NCBI GenBank assembly: GCA_028291515.1
Contig: JAQGHU010000050.1
Span: forward strand, 186,001-250,000
Length of the DNA: 64,000 nucleotides
Origin: Schlesneria sp.
GTDB taxonomy: Bacteria > Planctomycetota > Planctomycetia > Planctomycetales > Planctomycetaceae
Direction of reading: 5' to 3'
Below, piece by piece: positions 1 to 9,553 of this stretch. Positions within the stretch are counted from its first letter, which is position 1; each line of letters begins with the position of its first letter. The position numbers and the translations under genes are program-made. Below the pieces are notes generated by a model. That model worked only from the letters and a program-made list of their open reading frames with translations, made no database searches and was not told where the DNA came from.

Positions 1-208
1 GGGAGGTATTCGGGGCGGGATGACCTACGGCGAGACCGACGACTTCGGTTTCCAGGCCGTTCATAATCGCGTCCACATCCATGATCTACACGCGACCATC
101 CTGCACCAGTTGGGCCTGAACCACGAACGACTAACCTATCGCTATGCAGGTCGCGACTTCCGGCTGACGGATGTTGCCGGCAAAGTCATTCGAGACGTGA
201 TTGCTTAG
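1..208 (+). CDS. DUF1501 family protein, C-terminal fragment
   Basis: This is the 3' end of a gene cut by the left window edge, read from base 2 in frame to the TAG at 206-208, leaving about 68 residues. The tail contains GGIRGG, then [19 protein letters not shown] and [15 protein letters not shown], which is the characteristic end of planctomycete DUF1501 proteins (alkaline-phosphatase/sulfatase-like fold, normally Tat-exported). The substrate of DUF1501 proteins is unknown. They usually sit next to DUF1549/DUF1553 cytochrome-like genes, which would lie left of this window. An independent full-length DUF1501 gene is present at 55434-56855, so the family occurs twice here. The family call is firm; the function is not. 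Confidence 0.85.
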   Translation, partial: GGIRGGMTYGETDDFGFQAVHNRVHIHDLHATILHQLGLNHERLTYRYAGRDFRLTDVAGKVIRDVIA

Positions 209-228
209 CGTGCAACAGGCTCCCTACA

Positions 229-2691
229 CTAGGAAACAGCAAATGACCTCGGTTGCTCGCCTTGCTCACGAATTGCCTGCATCGTGCGATAAGCCTGTTC
301 GACGGCTCGCGATGCCCGCTGGATATCGAACACCGGCGAGCTCAATCGATTCGCCTGCAGTCGTTGCCGCAGTGCTGCCAACTCTTGTCGATCCCGAGCC
401 AATTCAAGGGCACGCACTTCATAGTCGACCGACGCGTTCGTAATCAGTTCAGGTAACCCCAACGAATGCAGCAAACTTCCTGCCACTCGAGAAACGAACG
501 TCTCTCCGCTCAATGTCAGAACGGGCAACCCCGCCCACAGGGCATCGCTGGCTGTCGTGTGAGCATTCACTGGATACGTGTCCAGAAACAAATCCGCCAA
601 CTGATGGCGAGCCAAGTGATCGGTCAATGGTCGACGAGGGGCGAAGACAAGCCGCTCGGGCGCAACACCTCGCTGCTCGGCTTCACGCCGCAGATTGACC
701 GGGGCCTGCCGATTGCTCTCCAGCAACCACAACACGCTACTCGGAACCTGCTGCAGCAACCGCATCCAGACATCGAAGACCTCGGAAGTGATCTTGTAGT
801 TGCTGTTGAAGCTGCAAAACACGAAGGCATCATCCGGCAGGCCGACTTCGGCTCGAGTGGAAACCTGAGAGGAAATGATTCGTTGAGTATCGTTGACCTG
901 ATAGCACCCCGGCAGATGAACCAGCTTTTCGTTATAGAATGGCTGGCGATCTGGAGGAACAATGAAGTGATCGACCATGATATAGTCGACAAAATCAGCT
1001 CCCATCGTGCCGGGATAGCCCAGGTAATTGACTTGGATCGGTGCAGGGCAGCTCGCCAGGATTTCAGGCCTGGAGTGCTGCGTGAACCCAGTCAGGTCGA
1101 CGAGGATGTCGATGCGATCATCGACGATCTTCTGAATCGAATCCGCCAGCGGCAAGTCGCGCAAATCGACGAATCGTTCAAACGCGTTGGCAATTCGCTG
1201 ACGAATCAACGAGCCGTCATCGGGGCCATACGAGTACCCCGTGACCGCGAACTGCGACCGGTCGTGCGATTCAAACAGTTCGACAATCAGTTCGGCGACA
1301 GGGTGGGCTCGAAAGTCGGCCGACAAGTAGCCAATGCGAATGCGTTGATCACTGACCGTTTCGCGAGTCGCTTGCTCCCACCACGGATTGGGAACTTTGA
1401 CCGCGGTTCGAGTGCTAAACGCAGCCCAGCGTGCGGCACATTGCTGCTGTTGCTGCGACGACGTCGCGACCGGCATCGTCAGGAAGGCGAAGGGCGACAG
1501 CGGACTTTCGGTACTGCTCGGCGGTTGGTCCGCAACGGCACGAATCGCTCGGTCGGTCAACGAGGGAAGTTCGTCCCAGGCACATTGGTGCTGCAACTGA
1601 TGAATCAGTTGTCCCAGCGCGGACAGACAATCTGGCTTCAACTCCAACGAACGACGATAGCAGGCAATCGCTTCGGCGGTGTCTCCACCATCGCGAACGA
1701 CGTTTCCCAACGACTGCAGTGCTGCAGCATCGTCGGGGTTCAAGTCCAAGGCCGCTCGCAAGGAATCTGCCGCCTCATTCCATCGTCGCAGATCCTGCAG
1801 AGCGGCACCAAGATTCGTATAGGCTTCGGCAAAGCTGGGCTGCAATTCGATCGCTCGCTTGAGACACGTCACCGCATCGGAAGGTCGCCCCATGCTTTGC
1901 AACAGATTGCCGAGATTGTTGAATGCGGCAGCGTAGTCCGGCTTGAGCTTAAGCGCCTGCGTGTAACACTCCAGAGCCCGATTCACTTCGCGCTGTTCGC
2001 GGTAGGCAACCCCCAGATTGTTGAAGGCTTCCGCATAGTCCAGGCGGAACTGAATCGCTCGCCGATGGCATTCGATCGCCTCGGGGATGTTCCCGAGTTC
2101 CTTCAATACGAGCCCGAGATTATTCCAAGCTTCCGAATGATTGGGACGAAGCTGAAGAGTTCGCTGGTACCCCGAACTCGCAGCGTCCCAATGGCGTTGT
2201 CCCTGAATGATCACGGCCAGATTGTAATGTGCTTCCACAAAATCAGGCTTCAGGCGGATTGCTTCCTCGTATCCCGCAATGGCCTCGTCGAGCTGCCCCG
2301 TCTGGGCGAGCGACGACGACAAATTGAAGCGAGCCAGCGGGAAATCGCGTTTGCGATCGAGCGCCCGTCGATAGCTCTGTTCGGCCTCTTTCATCTGGCC
2401 CGTGGCCAACAGCGCATTCCCCAGATTGCAGTGGAAACTTGCATTGCGCGAGTCCAATTCAATGGCGTGACCAATCAGGTCGATGGCGACCGCGTGGTCG
2501 CCGATCTGATGGGCGATTGTTCCCAACAGATGCCAGGCATCGGCCTGTCGATCATCGCGGGCCAGGATCTCGCGATACAACGCTTCGGCATCCTGCAGGC
2601 GGCCCGCCTGCTGATGGCCGACCGCCGTCGACAACATTTCGGAAATAGATTTCATCACCCTCATCCGTCGGTGAAACACTTCGGACTTCAT
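229..2691 (-). CDS. TPR-repeat protein with O-GlcNAc transferase-like (GT41) domain
   Basis: An 820-aa protein. Residues about 15-385 are at least ten tetratricopeptide repeats (recurring patterns such as EAFNNLGVAYREQ and AAAFNNLGNLLQSMGR). Residues about 450-800 are a Glyco_transf_41 (SPINDLY/OGT-like) catalytic region: IRIGYLSADFRAHPVAE near 451-467 holds the HP motif of OGT, FCSFNSNYKI lies near 625, and DTYPVNAHTTASDALWAGLP near 704 matches the donor-binding end of the fold. By family it would transfer a sugar from a nucleotide-sugar to Ser/Thr of proteins in the cytoplasm, with the TPRs choosing substrates; this is inferred. No signal peptide is seen. In-frame ATGs at residues 10 and 13 are alternative starts and none has an ideal ribosome site. 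It is convergent with the DUF1501 fragment and divergent from the small gene at 2844. Confidence 0.88.
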   Translation of the reverse strand: MKSEVFHRRMRVMKSISEMLSTAVGHQQAGRLQDAEALYREILARDDRQADAWHLLGTIAHQIGDHAVAIDLIGHAIELDSRNASFHCNLGNALLATGQMKEAEQSYRRALDRKRDFPLARFNLSSSLAQTGQLDEAIAGYEEAIRLKPDFVEAHYNLAVIIQGQRHWDAASSGYQRTLQLRPNHSEAWNNLGLVLKELGNIPEAIECHRRAIQFRLDYAEAFNNLGVAYREQREVNRALECYTQALKLKPDYAAAFNNLGNLLQSMGRPSDAVTCLKRAIELQPSFAEAYTNLGAALQDLRRWNEAADSLRAALDLNPDDAAALQSLGNVVRDGGDTAEAIACYRRSLELKPDCLSALGQLIHQLQHQCAWDELPSLTDRAIRAVADQPPSSTESPLSPFAFLTMPVATSSQQQQQCAARWAAFSTRTAVKVPNPWWEQATRETVSDQRIRIGYLSADFRAHPVAELIVELFESHDRSQFAVTGYSYGPDDGSLIRQRIANAFERFVDLRDLPLADSIQKIVDDRIDILVDLTGFTQHSRPEILASCPAPIQVNYLGYPGTMGADFVDYIMVDHFIVPPDRQPFYNEKLVHLPGCYQVNDTQRIISSQVSTRAEVGLPDDAFVFCSFNSNYKITSEVFDVWMRLLQQVPSSVLWLLESNRQAPVNLRREAEQRGVAPERLVFAPRRPLTDHLARHQLADLFLDTYPVNAHTTASDALWAGLPVLTLSGETFVSRVAGSLLHSLGLPELITNASVDYEVRALELARDRQELAALRQRLQANRLSSPVFDIQRASRAVEQAYRTMQAIREQGEQPRSFAVS

Positions 2692-2843
2692 TCGTTTCGG
2701 CTATCTGAATCCGCTGTGTAACTCAGATCGATCGGCGAAGAAAGTGGAATTGTCTTTTGTTGTGGAATGTACCTGACGCGGCAAACAGACTTGTGTATGT
2801 TGTTATCGGCAATTGTCCGAGTCTAACTCGAAGGAGCCGAGCC

Positions 2844-3050
2844 GTGACAGATCGCGCAGAGACGATTGTTTGCGAGCCAGTCCACAACTCCGAAACGTCC
2901 ACGATTGTGGTCTCTGTCTCCCATCGGTTTGATTTGGGTGACGCTGATCTGCTGGACGAATCCTGGGCGGAAGAATTCGACCGTCGTCTGGCAGTTTGGG
3001 AGTCAGAGTCGCCGATCGCGGCGCCGATGGCAGAGGAACAAACGGCGTGA
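2844..3050 (+). CDS. Small hypothetical acidic protein (68 aa)
   Basis: GTG start at 2844, preceded by AAGGAG at 2831-2836 with 7 nt spacing, which favours it over the ATG further upstream at 2757. The product is short and acidic (DLGDADLLDESWAEEFDRRL in the middle), with no membrane segment, cysteine pattern or motif I recognise. It stands alone between the divergent TPR-glycosyltransferase and the pentapeptide-repeat gene, with 216 bp to the latter. The good Shine-Dalgarno site is the main support. It could be a spurious frame. Confidence 0.42.
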   Translation: MTDRAETIVCEPVHNSETSTIVVSVSHRFDLGDADLLDESWAEEFDRRLAVWESESPIAAPMAEEQTA

Positions 3051-3266
3051 CTTCGATCACGTCCTGATCGCTCTGAATTTCTGTTGTTGTCGTTGACCGG
3101 CAATCTCAACGCTCTGAGATTGAGCTTGGCCGCTCCAATTCTTGATTGACCGCGCGGTTTCTCGCGCGCCGCGTCCGTTGCAACGTTGCGAGCGAATCTT
3201 CAGAATTCTGCGGTTCTCACTGACCGTTCGGTCCAATTCCCGTGTCAATTCGCAGGAGCGCTTCTC

Positions 3267-5801
3267 GTGGCCAAGAAGTCCGTTCAGAAAGTCGCCGATT
3301 GGAAAGCCCTTAAACTCGCCGGTCAATCGATCTTCTTTGCCGGTCGGTTTGAGAAATGGGGACAGTTGACGCTGGAACTTCTACAGACGTTCGTGCGTCT
3401 GGAAGGAGGTACTCTTGCCGAGACGCTCAATTCTTCAGTCAGCCTGGTGGTGCTGAAAGAGATGACAGGAACATCATCGCACGAGAAGAAGGTGACGCTA
3501 CTCAACACCAAGGGAGCGTCGATCGCGGTCGTCGATGCCGATCAACTGCGTTCGATGCTGGTGCCAACTCAGGACGAAGTTCATGCAATGATCCAGGCGG
3601 GGCCCGACGGATATAGGCTGCTCCGTCAGCGAATCGACGCTTCAACATTGAATGAGTTCTCCTATCGACAACCCGGTGGCCAGCGGCCGTACACACTGAC
3701 GAACTTGTCGATGCGGGGTCAGAACATCAAAGACGCCCCGCTGTGGTGCATGGACTTGGAAGAGGTCGATCTCACGAATGCCACCGTTCAGACAGAGAAT
3801 CACGAGAGCTATTCGATCGGCAATGCGCGACGCTCGAAGTTGGACGGGGCGACAATCCACGCCACTTTCCCCGACCTCATCGAGTGCTCGTGTCGTGGAG
3901 CGGACTTATCCAGTAGTTGGGTTGGCTTTCTGATGGACAAGTCTCGTTGCAGCAGTGATTTCACCAAGGCAAAGATGGTTGGATTTCACTTTATTAAAGC
4001 AGACATGACTGGCTCCAAGTTTGATAAGGCCGATTTGACCAAAGCTGAATTTGATAAGACCAATGCAACGAAAGTCAGCTTCCGAGAGGCCTGCCTGAAA
4101 TCGGTGACATCCGAAAAGGCCAAGTTCACTGGAGCTGATTTTACGAAAGCGGACCTGTCGGAAGCTGAATTGTTGGGGGCTAACCTGCGAGATTGCAATT
4201 TCACGAAAGCGAAACTGCGCGGGGCCAGGCTGATGGGAGCCGAGTTTCAAGGGGCCTGCCTCGATGGTGCCGACTTCACTGGAGCCAATGTTGCTCAAGC
4301 CGATTTCACAGACGTTGATATCTCGAAAGCGATCGGCCTCGTCCTGAATACCAAGCAGATCTCGATTGGCCCGAAGCTGAAAGAACTCTCGGACATCGCG
4401 AAGAAGGCCACCAGCTTTATGACGACGATCGAGGTGAAGTCTCCTCAGGAAACACTGCGTCTCACCGTTGCGAATGGATGGAGGGGCCCTCAAGCATCAT
4501 GGTCGCGGCAACTATGGGCTGGCACGTTGTCCGACTGGGAGCAACCGACGAAGAGCATTGCCGACGCAATCGTCGCCGCAGTGGGGCAGTGGCCCGATGC
4601 AACCGCTTGTCCGCATACCGTCGTCGCGACAGGGAAGAAGACCGGGTTGATGAATCGCAAGTTGAGGCAGTTGGCGATGGAAGCCTGGTGCGAAACTTAT
4701 GGAGCACCATGTCCCACCCCTGAGGAGCTGAAACAAGCGGAGGCAGCGGCCGAATCGAATAAAGATACCATCCGTGCTTCGCTCCTTGCTGAGTTGGATC
4801 AACCAGATGGCGTCAAGAAATGGAACGAACGGAATCATCTGGACCTCGAAACGATCAAGTCTTTCCCGTCCGTCGATCTGAGCGGCAAGAAACTCGATGG
4901 CATCGATTTGAGTTCACTCGAATTCGAGCGGGGAAACTTCGAGAAGACATCTCTGGCCGGTGCCGACTGCAACTACGGCTCTTTCAAGAACTCAAACTTC
5001 CGTAAGGCTACGCTCACCTTTACAGGCGTCTATTCCAATTTCAGTGAGTGCGACTTCACAAGCGCCAATCTGAATAAAGCCGACCTGACCTATGCAACAT
5101 TGAAAGAGGCAACCTTTTCAACAGCGAATCTGAAACAGGCCGTACTGAAGCAGGCCAAATTGCAGGGGGCAAACCTGGCTAGTGCCAAGCTCGATGACTG
5201 CGATTGGAGCGATGCTGAGTTCGACGAATTAACCCAATTCCCCAAGGACTTTTCAGTCCCTGCCGCTGCCAAATGGAAAGGCAAGGGGCTGGATCCGCGC
5301 ATGGCCGAGATCGCGAAGGCCGCCAGTGCCGGCCCGATCGATATGACGCAGTTCATGACGATCATGGAACTCTCGGTCGAGAAGGAGCGGATGAAGAAGG
5401 CGTTGTCGATGCTGAAAGCAGAACGGTTCCGCCTGTTTGCCGAGGCCACTGACGATCATATCGTCGGTGTCGTGAAGAGTCAGAATGATCCAGACCTAGT
5501 CTATTCGTGCCGTCTCGGAAAGGAGGGAGACTTTGCTTGTTGCACGCAGAACCTGAATGTCTGTGGTGGCCTGCGGGGAGCCCTTTGCAAGCATCTGCTG
5601 GTCCTCATCATCGGCATGACGAAGGCCGAGGAATTGGATCCGACGACGGTCAACCAGTGGATCGCGACCAGCCGTTTCAAGAAGCCCGAGTTGAACAAGG
5701 ACACGATGAGCGAGACGCTGCTGCGGTACAAAGGGGCTGAAGCTGGCGAGATTGATTGGCGTCCGACCGAGACTATCCCTGAGGACTATTTCGCGCTGTA
5801 G
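3267..5801 (+). CDS. BRCT-like / pentapeptide-repeat / SWIM-like zinc finger protein
   Basis: Start chosen at GTG 3267 (CAGGAG about 9 nt upstream), giving 844 aa; the frame is open further up but lacks a site. Residues about 14-97 (GQSIFFAGRFEKWGQ to VDADQL) resemble a BRCT domain. Residues about 142-360 form the first pentapeptide-repeat block (A[DN]LxxA pattern, e.g. KADLTKAEFDKTNATKVSF), which should fold as a right-handed beta-helix. A Trp/Ala-rich helical linker follows, then a second pentapeptide block near 535-660 (SANLNKADLTYATLKEATF). Near 745-790 the run VYSC, ACC, NVC and GALCKHLLVL resembles a SWIM zinc finger ending in CxH. Each module is known for protein or DNA contact, but the combination is unfamiliar and no catalytic motif is visible. 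A strong terminator follows at 5873. Confidence 0.75.
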   Translation: MAKKSVQKVADWKALKLAGQSIFFAGRFEKWGQLTLELLQTFVRLEGGTLAETLNSSVSLVVLKEMTGTSSHEKKVTLLNTKGASIAVVDADQLRSMLVPTQDEVHAMIQAGPDGYRLLRQRIDASTLNEFSYRQPGGQRPYTLTNLSMRGQNIKDAPLWCMDLEEVDLTNATVQTENHESYSIGNARRSKLDGATIHATFPDLIECSCRGADLSSSWVGFLMDKSRCSSDFTKAKMVGFHFIKADMTGSKFDKADLTKAEFDKTNATKVSFREACLKSVTSEKAKFTGADFTKADLSEAELLGANLRDCNFTKAKLRGARLMGAEFQGACLDGADFTGANVAQADFTDVDISKAIGLVLNTKQISIGPKLKELSDIAKKATSFMTTIEVKSPQETLRLTVANGWRGPQASWSRQLWAGTLSDWEQPTKSIADAIVAAVGQWPDATACPHTVVATGKKTGLMNRKLRQLAMEAWCETYGAPCPTPEELKQAEAAAESNKDTIRASLLAELDQPDGVKKWNERNHLDLETIKSFPSVDLSGKKLDGIDLSSLEFERGNFEKTSLAGADCNYGSFKNSNFRKATLTFTGVYSNFSECDFTSANLNKADLTYATLKEATFSTANLKQAVLKQAKLQGANLASAKLDDCDWSDAEFDELTQFPKDFSVPAAAKWKGKGLDPRMAEIAKAASAGPIDMTQFMTIMELSVEKERMKKALSMLKAERFRLFAEATDDHIVGVVKSQNDPDLVYSCRLGKEGDFACCTQNLNVCGGLRGALCKHLLVLIIGMTKAEELDPTTVNQWIATSRFKKPELNKDTMSETLLRYKGAEAGEIDWRPTETIPEDYFAL

Positions 5802-5872
5802 AAGAGAAGAAATGTTAGCCACGGATTGAACACGGATGAAACACGGATTGGAATCACTTTTGAAGAATGACA

Positions 5873-5904
5873 AAAGGGCTCGGAGGTATTCCTCCGAGCC
5901 CTTT
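5873..5904. terminator. Bidirectional terminator between convergent genes
   Basis: A perfect 14-bp inverted repeat, AAAGGGCTCGGAGG (5873-5886) and CCTCCGAGCCCTTT (5891-5904), with a TATT loop. It lies between the end of the pentapeptide gene (+, 5801) and the end of tadC (-, 5936). The A/T-flanked stem suits termination in both directions, slightly better on the minus strand where four T follow. Confidence 0.8.
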
Positions 5905-5935
5905 GCGACCCTGTGTCTGCGATTATTAGTTTGGA

Positions 5936-7147
5936 CTAGTTGTTGATCCCTCGTTGCGTGTTCAGCCGTTGGATGGCTCGACCACCGGCGTCGAGTGAGT
6001 TGCGGCCACCTTCGTTGAAGAACTTGGAGAGTTCGTTCACGGCGGGGCCCAGCAGGAACAGGTACACGGCGGGCATCAGGCACAACACGGTTGGGAACAG
6101 CAAGCGAAAGGTGGCTCGATTGCCTTTCTCGTCGGCACGCTGCTTCAAGCTTTCTCGCATCGTATCGCTGTACGTCGTCAATGCCTGAGTCACGCTGGTC
6201 CCCATGCGGTCGGTCTGGATCAGCAAGGAGGTGAACGAGTGGACTTCAGGGAGATTGATCCGTTTGCCGAAGCTTTCCAAAGCTGTGTGCAAGTCATTGA
6301 TTCGAGCTTGTTCGAGCACGATACTCAGTTCTTGTGAGAGAGCGGGATAGACCCCGCGGAACTCTCGCACGATACGTCGCAGCGCGTCAGAGACGGTCAG
6401 CCCCTGGCTCACGCACATGTTCAACATGTCCAGCAGGTCTGGCATCGCACGGCTGATTTCGCGAATGCGATCGGCAGCTTTGCGGCGGATCTGCAGCATC
6501 GGCATCGCCCATCCCAGGATCGGGCCGATGACCAGGCCTGCGATCGCGAGAGGCTCGAAGCGTGTCGGAATCAGCAGCAGCAGCACGCCGAAGAAGATGA
6601 TGCTGAGCATCATCAGCGAATAGCGGACAGCCTGCAGGTTTTCCAAGGCGTGTGGATTGTAGTAACCCGCAGCGCACAATTCTTGACGAGCGGCTTCTTG
6701 TCGTTCGGAGGTATCGGGCAGCAAGGATGCGAATGCGGGATTCAGTCCCGCACCGAATGTCCGGTCACTGTCGTCGACGCCGGGGATTTCATTTGCCAGA
6801 ACACGCGGCATGTGCTCGGTAGTCGGTCGCGACAAAATGCCGCGATGTTCGAGTAACCGCCGGTCTGACCAGGAAGAGCTTTCAGGACTGCGGACAACTG
6901 ATGAAGGCGACGCGGTGACATAGGTCTCTGGTGCACTGGAAGCAGCAACTGTCACCGGCTCTTCGACGATCCGATCGCGGACAGGAACCGAGGTGGCAAC
7001 GGGCAGTTGCTCGTTCGGAACGACTCGCGCCCGCACACCAGCCGAGGGTAGTTTCGTTTTGCGGTTTTTGAACCAGATGCGAAACAGCAGTCCGGCGATC
7101 AACACGCCGCAGACTCCGTAGAACGCAACCAACATCGTAGGGTTCAT
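5936..7147 (-). CDS. tadC: Tad secretion inner-membrane platform protein TadC
   Basis: A 403-aa type II secretion F-domain protein, the last gene of the Tad operon. There is a membrane segment at the N-terminus (about 5-24), then a Pro/Val-rich linker to about residue 180. Paired hydrophobic segments lie near 180-215, the T2SSF domain spans about 235-345 (PDLLDMLNMCVSQGLTVSDAL), and a C-terminal membrane helix lies near 350-370 (FPTVLCLMPAVYLFLLGPAV). With TadB it should form the platform on which the TadA ATPase drives pilus assembly. It is about 100 residues longer than compact TadC proteins because of the linker. ATG start at 7147; 83 bp separate it from tadB. Confidence 0.87.
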   Translation of the reverse strand: MNPTMLVAFYGVCGVLIAGLLFRIWFKNRKTKLPSAGVRARVVPNEQLPVATSVPVRDRIVEEPVTVAASSAPETYVTASPSSVVRSPESSSWSDRRLLEHRGILSRPTTEHMPRVLANEIPGVDDSDRTFGAGLNPAFASLLPDTSERQEAARQELCAAGYYNPHALENLQAVRYSLMMLSIIFFGVLLLLIPTRFEPLAIAGLVIGPILGWAMPMLQIRRKAADRIREISRAMPDLLDMLNMCVSQGLTVSDALRRIVREFRGVYPALSQELSIVLEQARINDLHTALESFGKRINLPEVHSFTSLLIQTDRMGTSVTQALTTYSDTMRESLKQRADEKGNRATFRLLFPTVLCLMPAVYLFLLGPAVNELSKFFNEGGRNSLDAGGRAIQRLNTQRGINN

Positions 7148-7230
7148 CTCAAACTCCGCCGTTATCTAAATTCACCCGCCATCGGGAAGAGGTTTGATCC
7201 AAGTGAGTTGCCGAATCGATCTCTGGCTTA

Positions 7231-8091
7231 TCAGGACTGTTCGCTATCTTTGAGGATTCGCATGACCCAGAAGGCGCCGATCATCTCCAGGCCGATCGCG
7301 ATCATTGTTGAATTGCGTCCCCACGAGGACGACAACAGTTCGTCCAGGTAGGTTGGCTTGCGATAGACGAAGAATGCCAGCACTGCGGGTGGCAACACGA
7401 TCATCAAAATCGCAGTGGCACGGCTGGCGGCCGTGGCGGCTCGCAGACGACCCAGAAACAGCAAGCGGTCGCGGACTGTTCGCGAGAGTCGTTCCAGAAC
7501 GGTCACCAGGTCACCACCGGTCTGCTGTTGCACAACCAGCGTCATACACATCAGGCCGAGTGTCATCAGTCCGGTTCGTCTGGGCAGGTCACGCAAAGCA
7601 TCTTTCAACTGGATGCCCATTTCGACACGACCCGTTGCCAGCTTCAGTTCGGCACCCAGTGGATCGGGAGTATCGGCTGCGACCATTTGCAAACTGTGCT
7701 CGACGCTGCGACCGGTCTTGGCTGCACGAGCCAATTCTTCCAGCATCGCCGGGATCTGGCTGGTCATTTTGTCCTGACGCCGCGTCCGGACGATGATCGT
7801 CAGGATGACGGGAAACATGAAGCCGATCAAAGCTCCCAGTGCGGTCGTCAGCAGGTTTTCTTGAATGACAAACACGGCTCCGCCCACGGTGATCGCCGAG
7901 CACATGCACAAGGCAACCATCATCGAAGGGCCGATCCCCAATCCCGATTGCAGCATCAGTTCATCGAACCAGCTGTTAATCTGATCGGCGGCGTCGTCAC
8001 CACGGCCTGTACCGAACGTTTCCTGTTCTTTCAGGATGCCGGCAAATTCAGACTTGGATGGTATTGGTTGCAAACCAGTGGTCGCAGCCAT
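7231..8091 (-). CDS. tadB: Tad secretion inner-membrane platform protein TadB
   Basis: A 286-aa T2SSF-domain protein with two hydrophobic segments near residues 58-105 (GPSMMVALCMCSAITVGGAVF and TALGALIGFMFPVILTIIV). The F-domain follows (IPAMLEELARAAKTGRSVEHSL; QQQTGGDLVTVLERLSRTVRDRL), and two C-terminal membrane helices. The ATG at 8091 has an excellent GGAAGGAG site about 7 nt upstream. It sits between tadA and tadC as in known tad loci, which supports a role as TadC's partner in the inner-membrane platform. Confidence 0.87.
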   Translation of the reverse strand: MAATTGLQPIPSKSEFAGILKEQETFGTGRGDDAADQINSWFDELMLQSGLGIGPSMMVALCMCSAITVGGAVFVIQENLLTTALGALIGFMFPVILTIIVRTRRQDKMTSQIPAMLEELARAAKTGRSVEHSLQMVAADTPDPLGAELKLATGRVEMGIQLKDALRDLPRRTGLMTLGLMCMTLVVQQQTGGDLVTVLERLSRTVRDRLLFLGRLRAATAASRATAILMIVLPPAVLAFFVYRKPTYLDELLSSSWGRNSTMIAIGLEMIGAFWVMRILKDSEQS

Positions 8092-8152
8092 CGGAAAGCT
8101 CCTTCCGGAACATGATCGGGGTAGTCAGAGAATCAAGGGCGATCGAACCAAA

Positions 8153-9487
8153 TCATTGGGCTCGATATTCGGTATTCGAATTCAATTCGCGAGCGGCAAA
8201 CATCAACGATGGGATGTCGCATCCACGGCTGGACAGACGCTTCAGAGCTTGCGGTTCGTACCCGGTCGCGTAGAACGCACCACGAGCCCGTCCGCTGGCA
8301 TCGACACCCGACATGCGATACACGAAAATGTCTTCGAGTTCGTAGGCACCGTCGTGATAACTACACAGTTCGGAGATACGCATGACCTTTCGTTCACCGG
8401 TCGACAAACGCATCATATGAATCAGGATCTGGACGGCCGACGCGATGTACTGCCGAGCCACAGTCATTGGCAGTTCGACGCCGGACAGGGCGATCATCAA
8501 CTCCATACGGTCCAGGGCATCGCGAGTATCGTTCGCGTGAACGGTACTCATCGAGCCATCGTGGCCGGTGTTCATGGCTTGCAGCATGTCGAGCACTTCG
8601 CCACCACGAGCTTCGCCGACGATGATTCGGTCAGGTCGCATTCGCAGGCTGTTCTTCAACAGGTCACGCTGCGAGATTTCGCCGCGGCCTTCCACGTTTG
8701 GCGGGCGAGTTTCCAACGCGACAACGTCACGCTGCTGCAATTGCAATTCGGCCGTTTGCTCGATCGTGACCACGCGTTCTGATTCAGGAATGAACCGGCT
8801 GATGTTGTTCAACATCGTAGTTTTACCAGCACCTGTACCACCGCTGACGACGATGTTCATGCGTCCGCGGACGCAGGCGACCATGAAGTCGGCCATTTCC
8901 GGAGTCAACGACCCCGTCTTCACCATGTCTTCGAAGGTGACGCCGCGCGATTTGAATCGACGAATCGAGACCGTCGGACCACGCAGAGCCAACGGCGGGA
9001 TCACCGCATTCAAACGTGAGCCATCTGGCAGCTTGGCATCGACCATCGGCGAAACTTCGTCGATACGTCGACCGGCACGGCCCACCAATCGCTGGATGAA
9101 GTGAATCAGATGTTCATCGTTGGCGAACCGCACATCGGTGCGTTCGAGCAAACCGTTGCGTTCGATGAAGACGCTGTCCGCTCCGTTGACCAGAACGTCG
9201 CTAACGTCCGGATCGTTCATCAACGCCTCGATCGGTCCGAAGCCGTAGATTTCGTCCATGATTTCGCGGACCATCGCTTCGCGATCGTCTGGCGGCAGAT
9301 TGACGGTCTGCTGAGCACACAAATGCGTCGCCAAACCACGAAGCTGATTACGCAATTCAACTTCAGGCAACTGGCCCGCCTTGGACAGGTCGATGGCATC
9401 GACCATTTGCCGATGGATACGCGTCTTCAGCATCTGAAACGCTTGTCGCGGATCAACGGCGGGAGGAACTGGTTGTTGGGCGATCAT
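8153..9487 (-). CDS. tadA: Tad/CpaF secretion ATPase
   Basis: Start set at the ATG at 9487 (MIAQQPVPP), giving 444 aa; the frame extends 16 codons further up without family support. It is a PilT/VirB11-type hexameric ATPase. Walker A is SGGTGAGKTT near residues 215-224, the Asp box follows at VTIEQTAELQLQ, Walker B is RIIVGEARGGE near 287, and the His box is GHDGSMSTVHANDT near 308. The N-terminal domain carries FGPIEALMNDPDVSDVLVNG, typical of CpaF. All key residues are present, so it should be an active cytoplasmic motor for Flp-type pilus or adhesin export. Confidence 0.93.
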   Translation of the reverse strand: MIAQQPVPPAVDPRQAFQMLKTRIHRQMVDAIDLSKAGQLPEVELRNQLRGLATHLCAQQTVNLPPDDREAMVREIMDEIYGFGPIEALMNDPDVSDVLVNGADSVFIERNGLLERTDVRFANDEHLIHFIQRLVGRAGRRIDEVSPMVDAKLPDGSRLNAVIPPLALRGPTVSIRRFKSRGVTFEDMVKTGSLTPEMADFMVACVRGRMNIVVSGGTGAGKTTMLNNISRFIPESERVVTIEQTAELQLQQRDVVALETRPPNVEGRGEISQRDLLKNSLRMRPDRIIVGEARGGEVLDMLQAMNTGHDGSMSTVHANDTRDALDRMELMIALSGVELPMTVARQYIASAVQILIHMMRLSTGERKVMRISELCSYHDGAYELEDIFVYRMSGVDASGRARGAFYATGYEPQALKRLSSRGCDIPSLMFAARELNSNTEYRAQ

Positions 9488-9553
9488 GGGACTGTTCCAC
9501 AGACGATGAGTTGGGGATCTTCGTTCGAAAGCCACTACTTTGGCTTAGGGATT

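Noticed and set aside
466-2721. 751-codon open frame on the plus strand opposite the TPR-glycosyltransferase
   Set aside because: It is fully antisense to a protein with clear TPR and GT41 motifs; its translation shows no domain and has the composition of a mirror frame.
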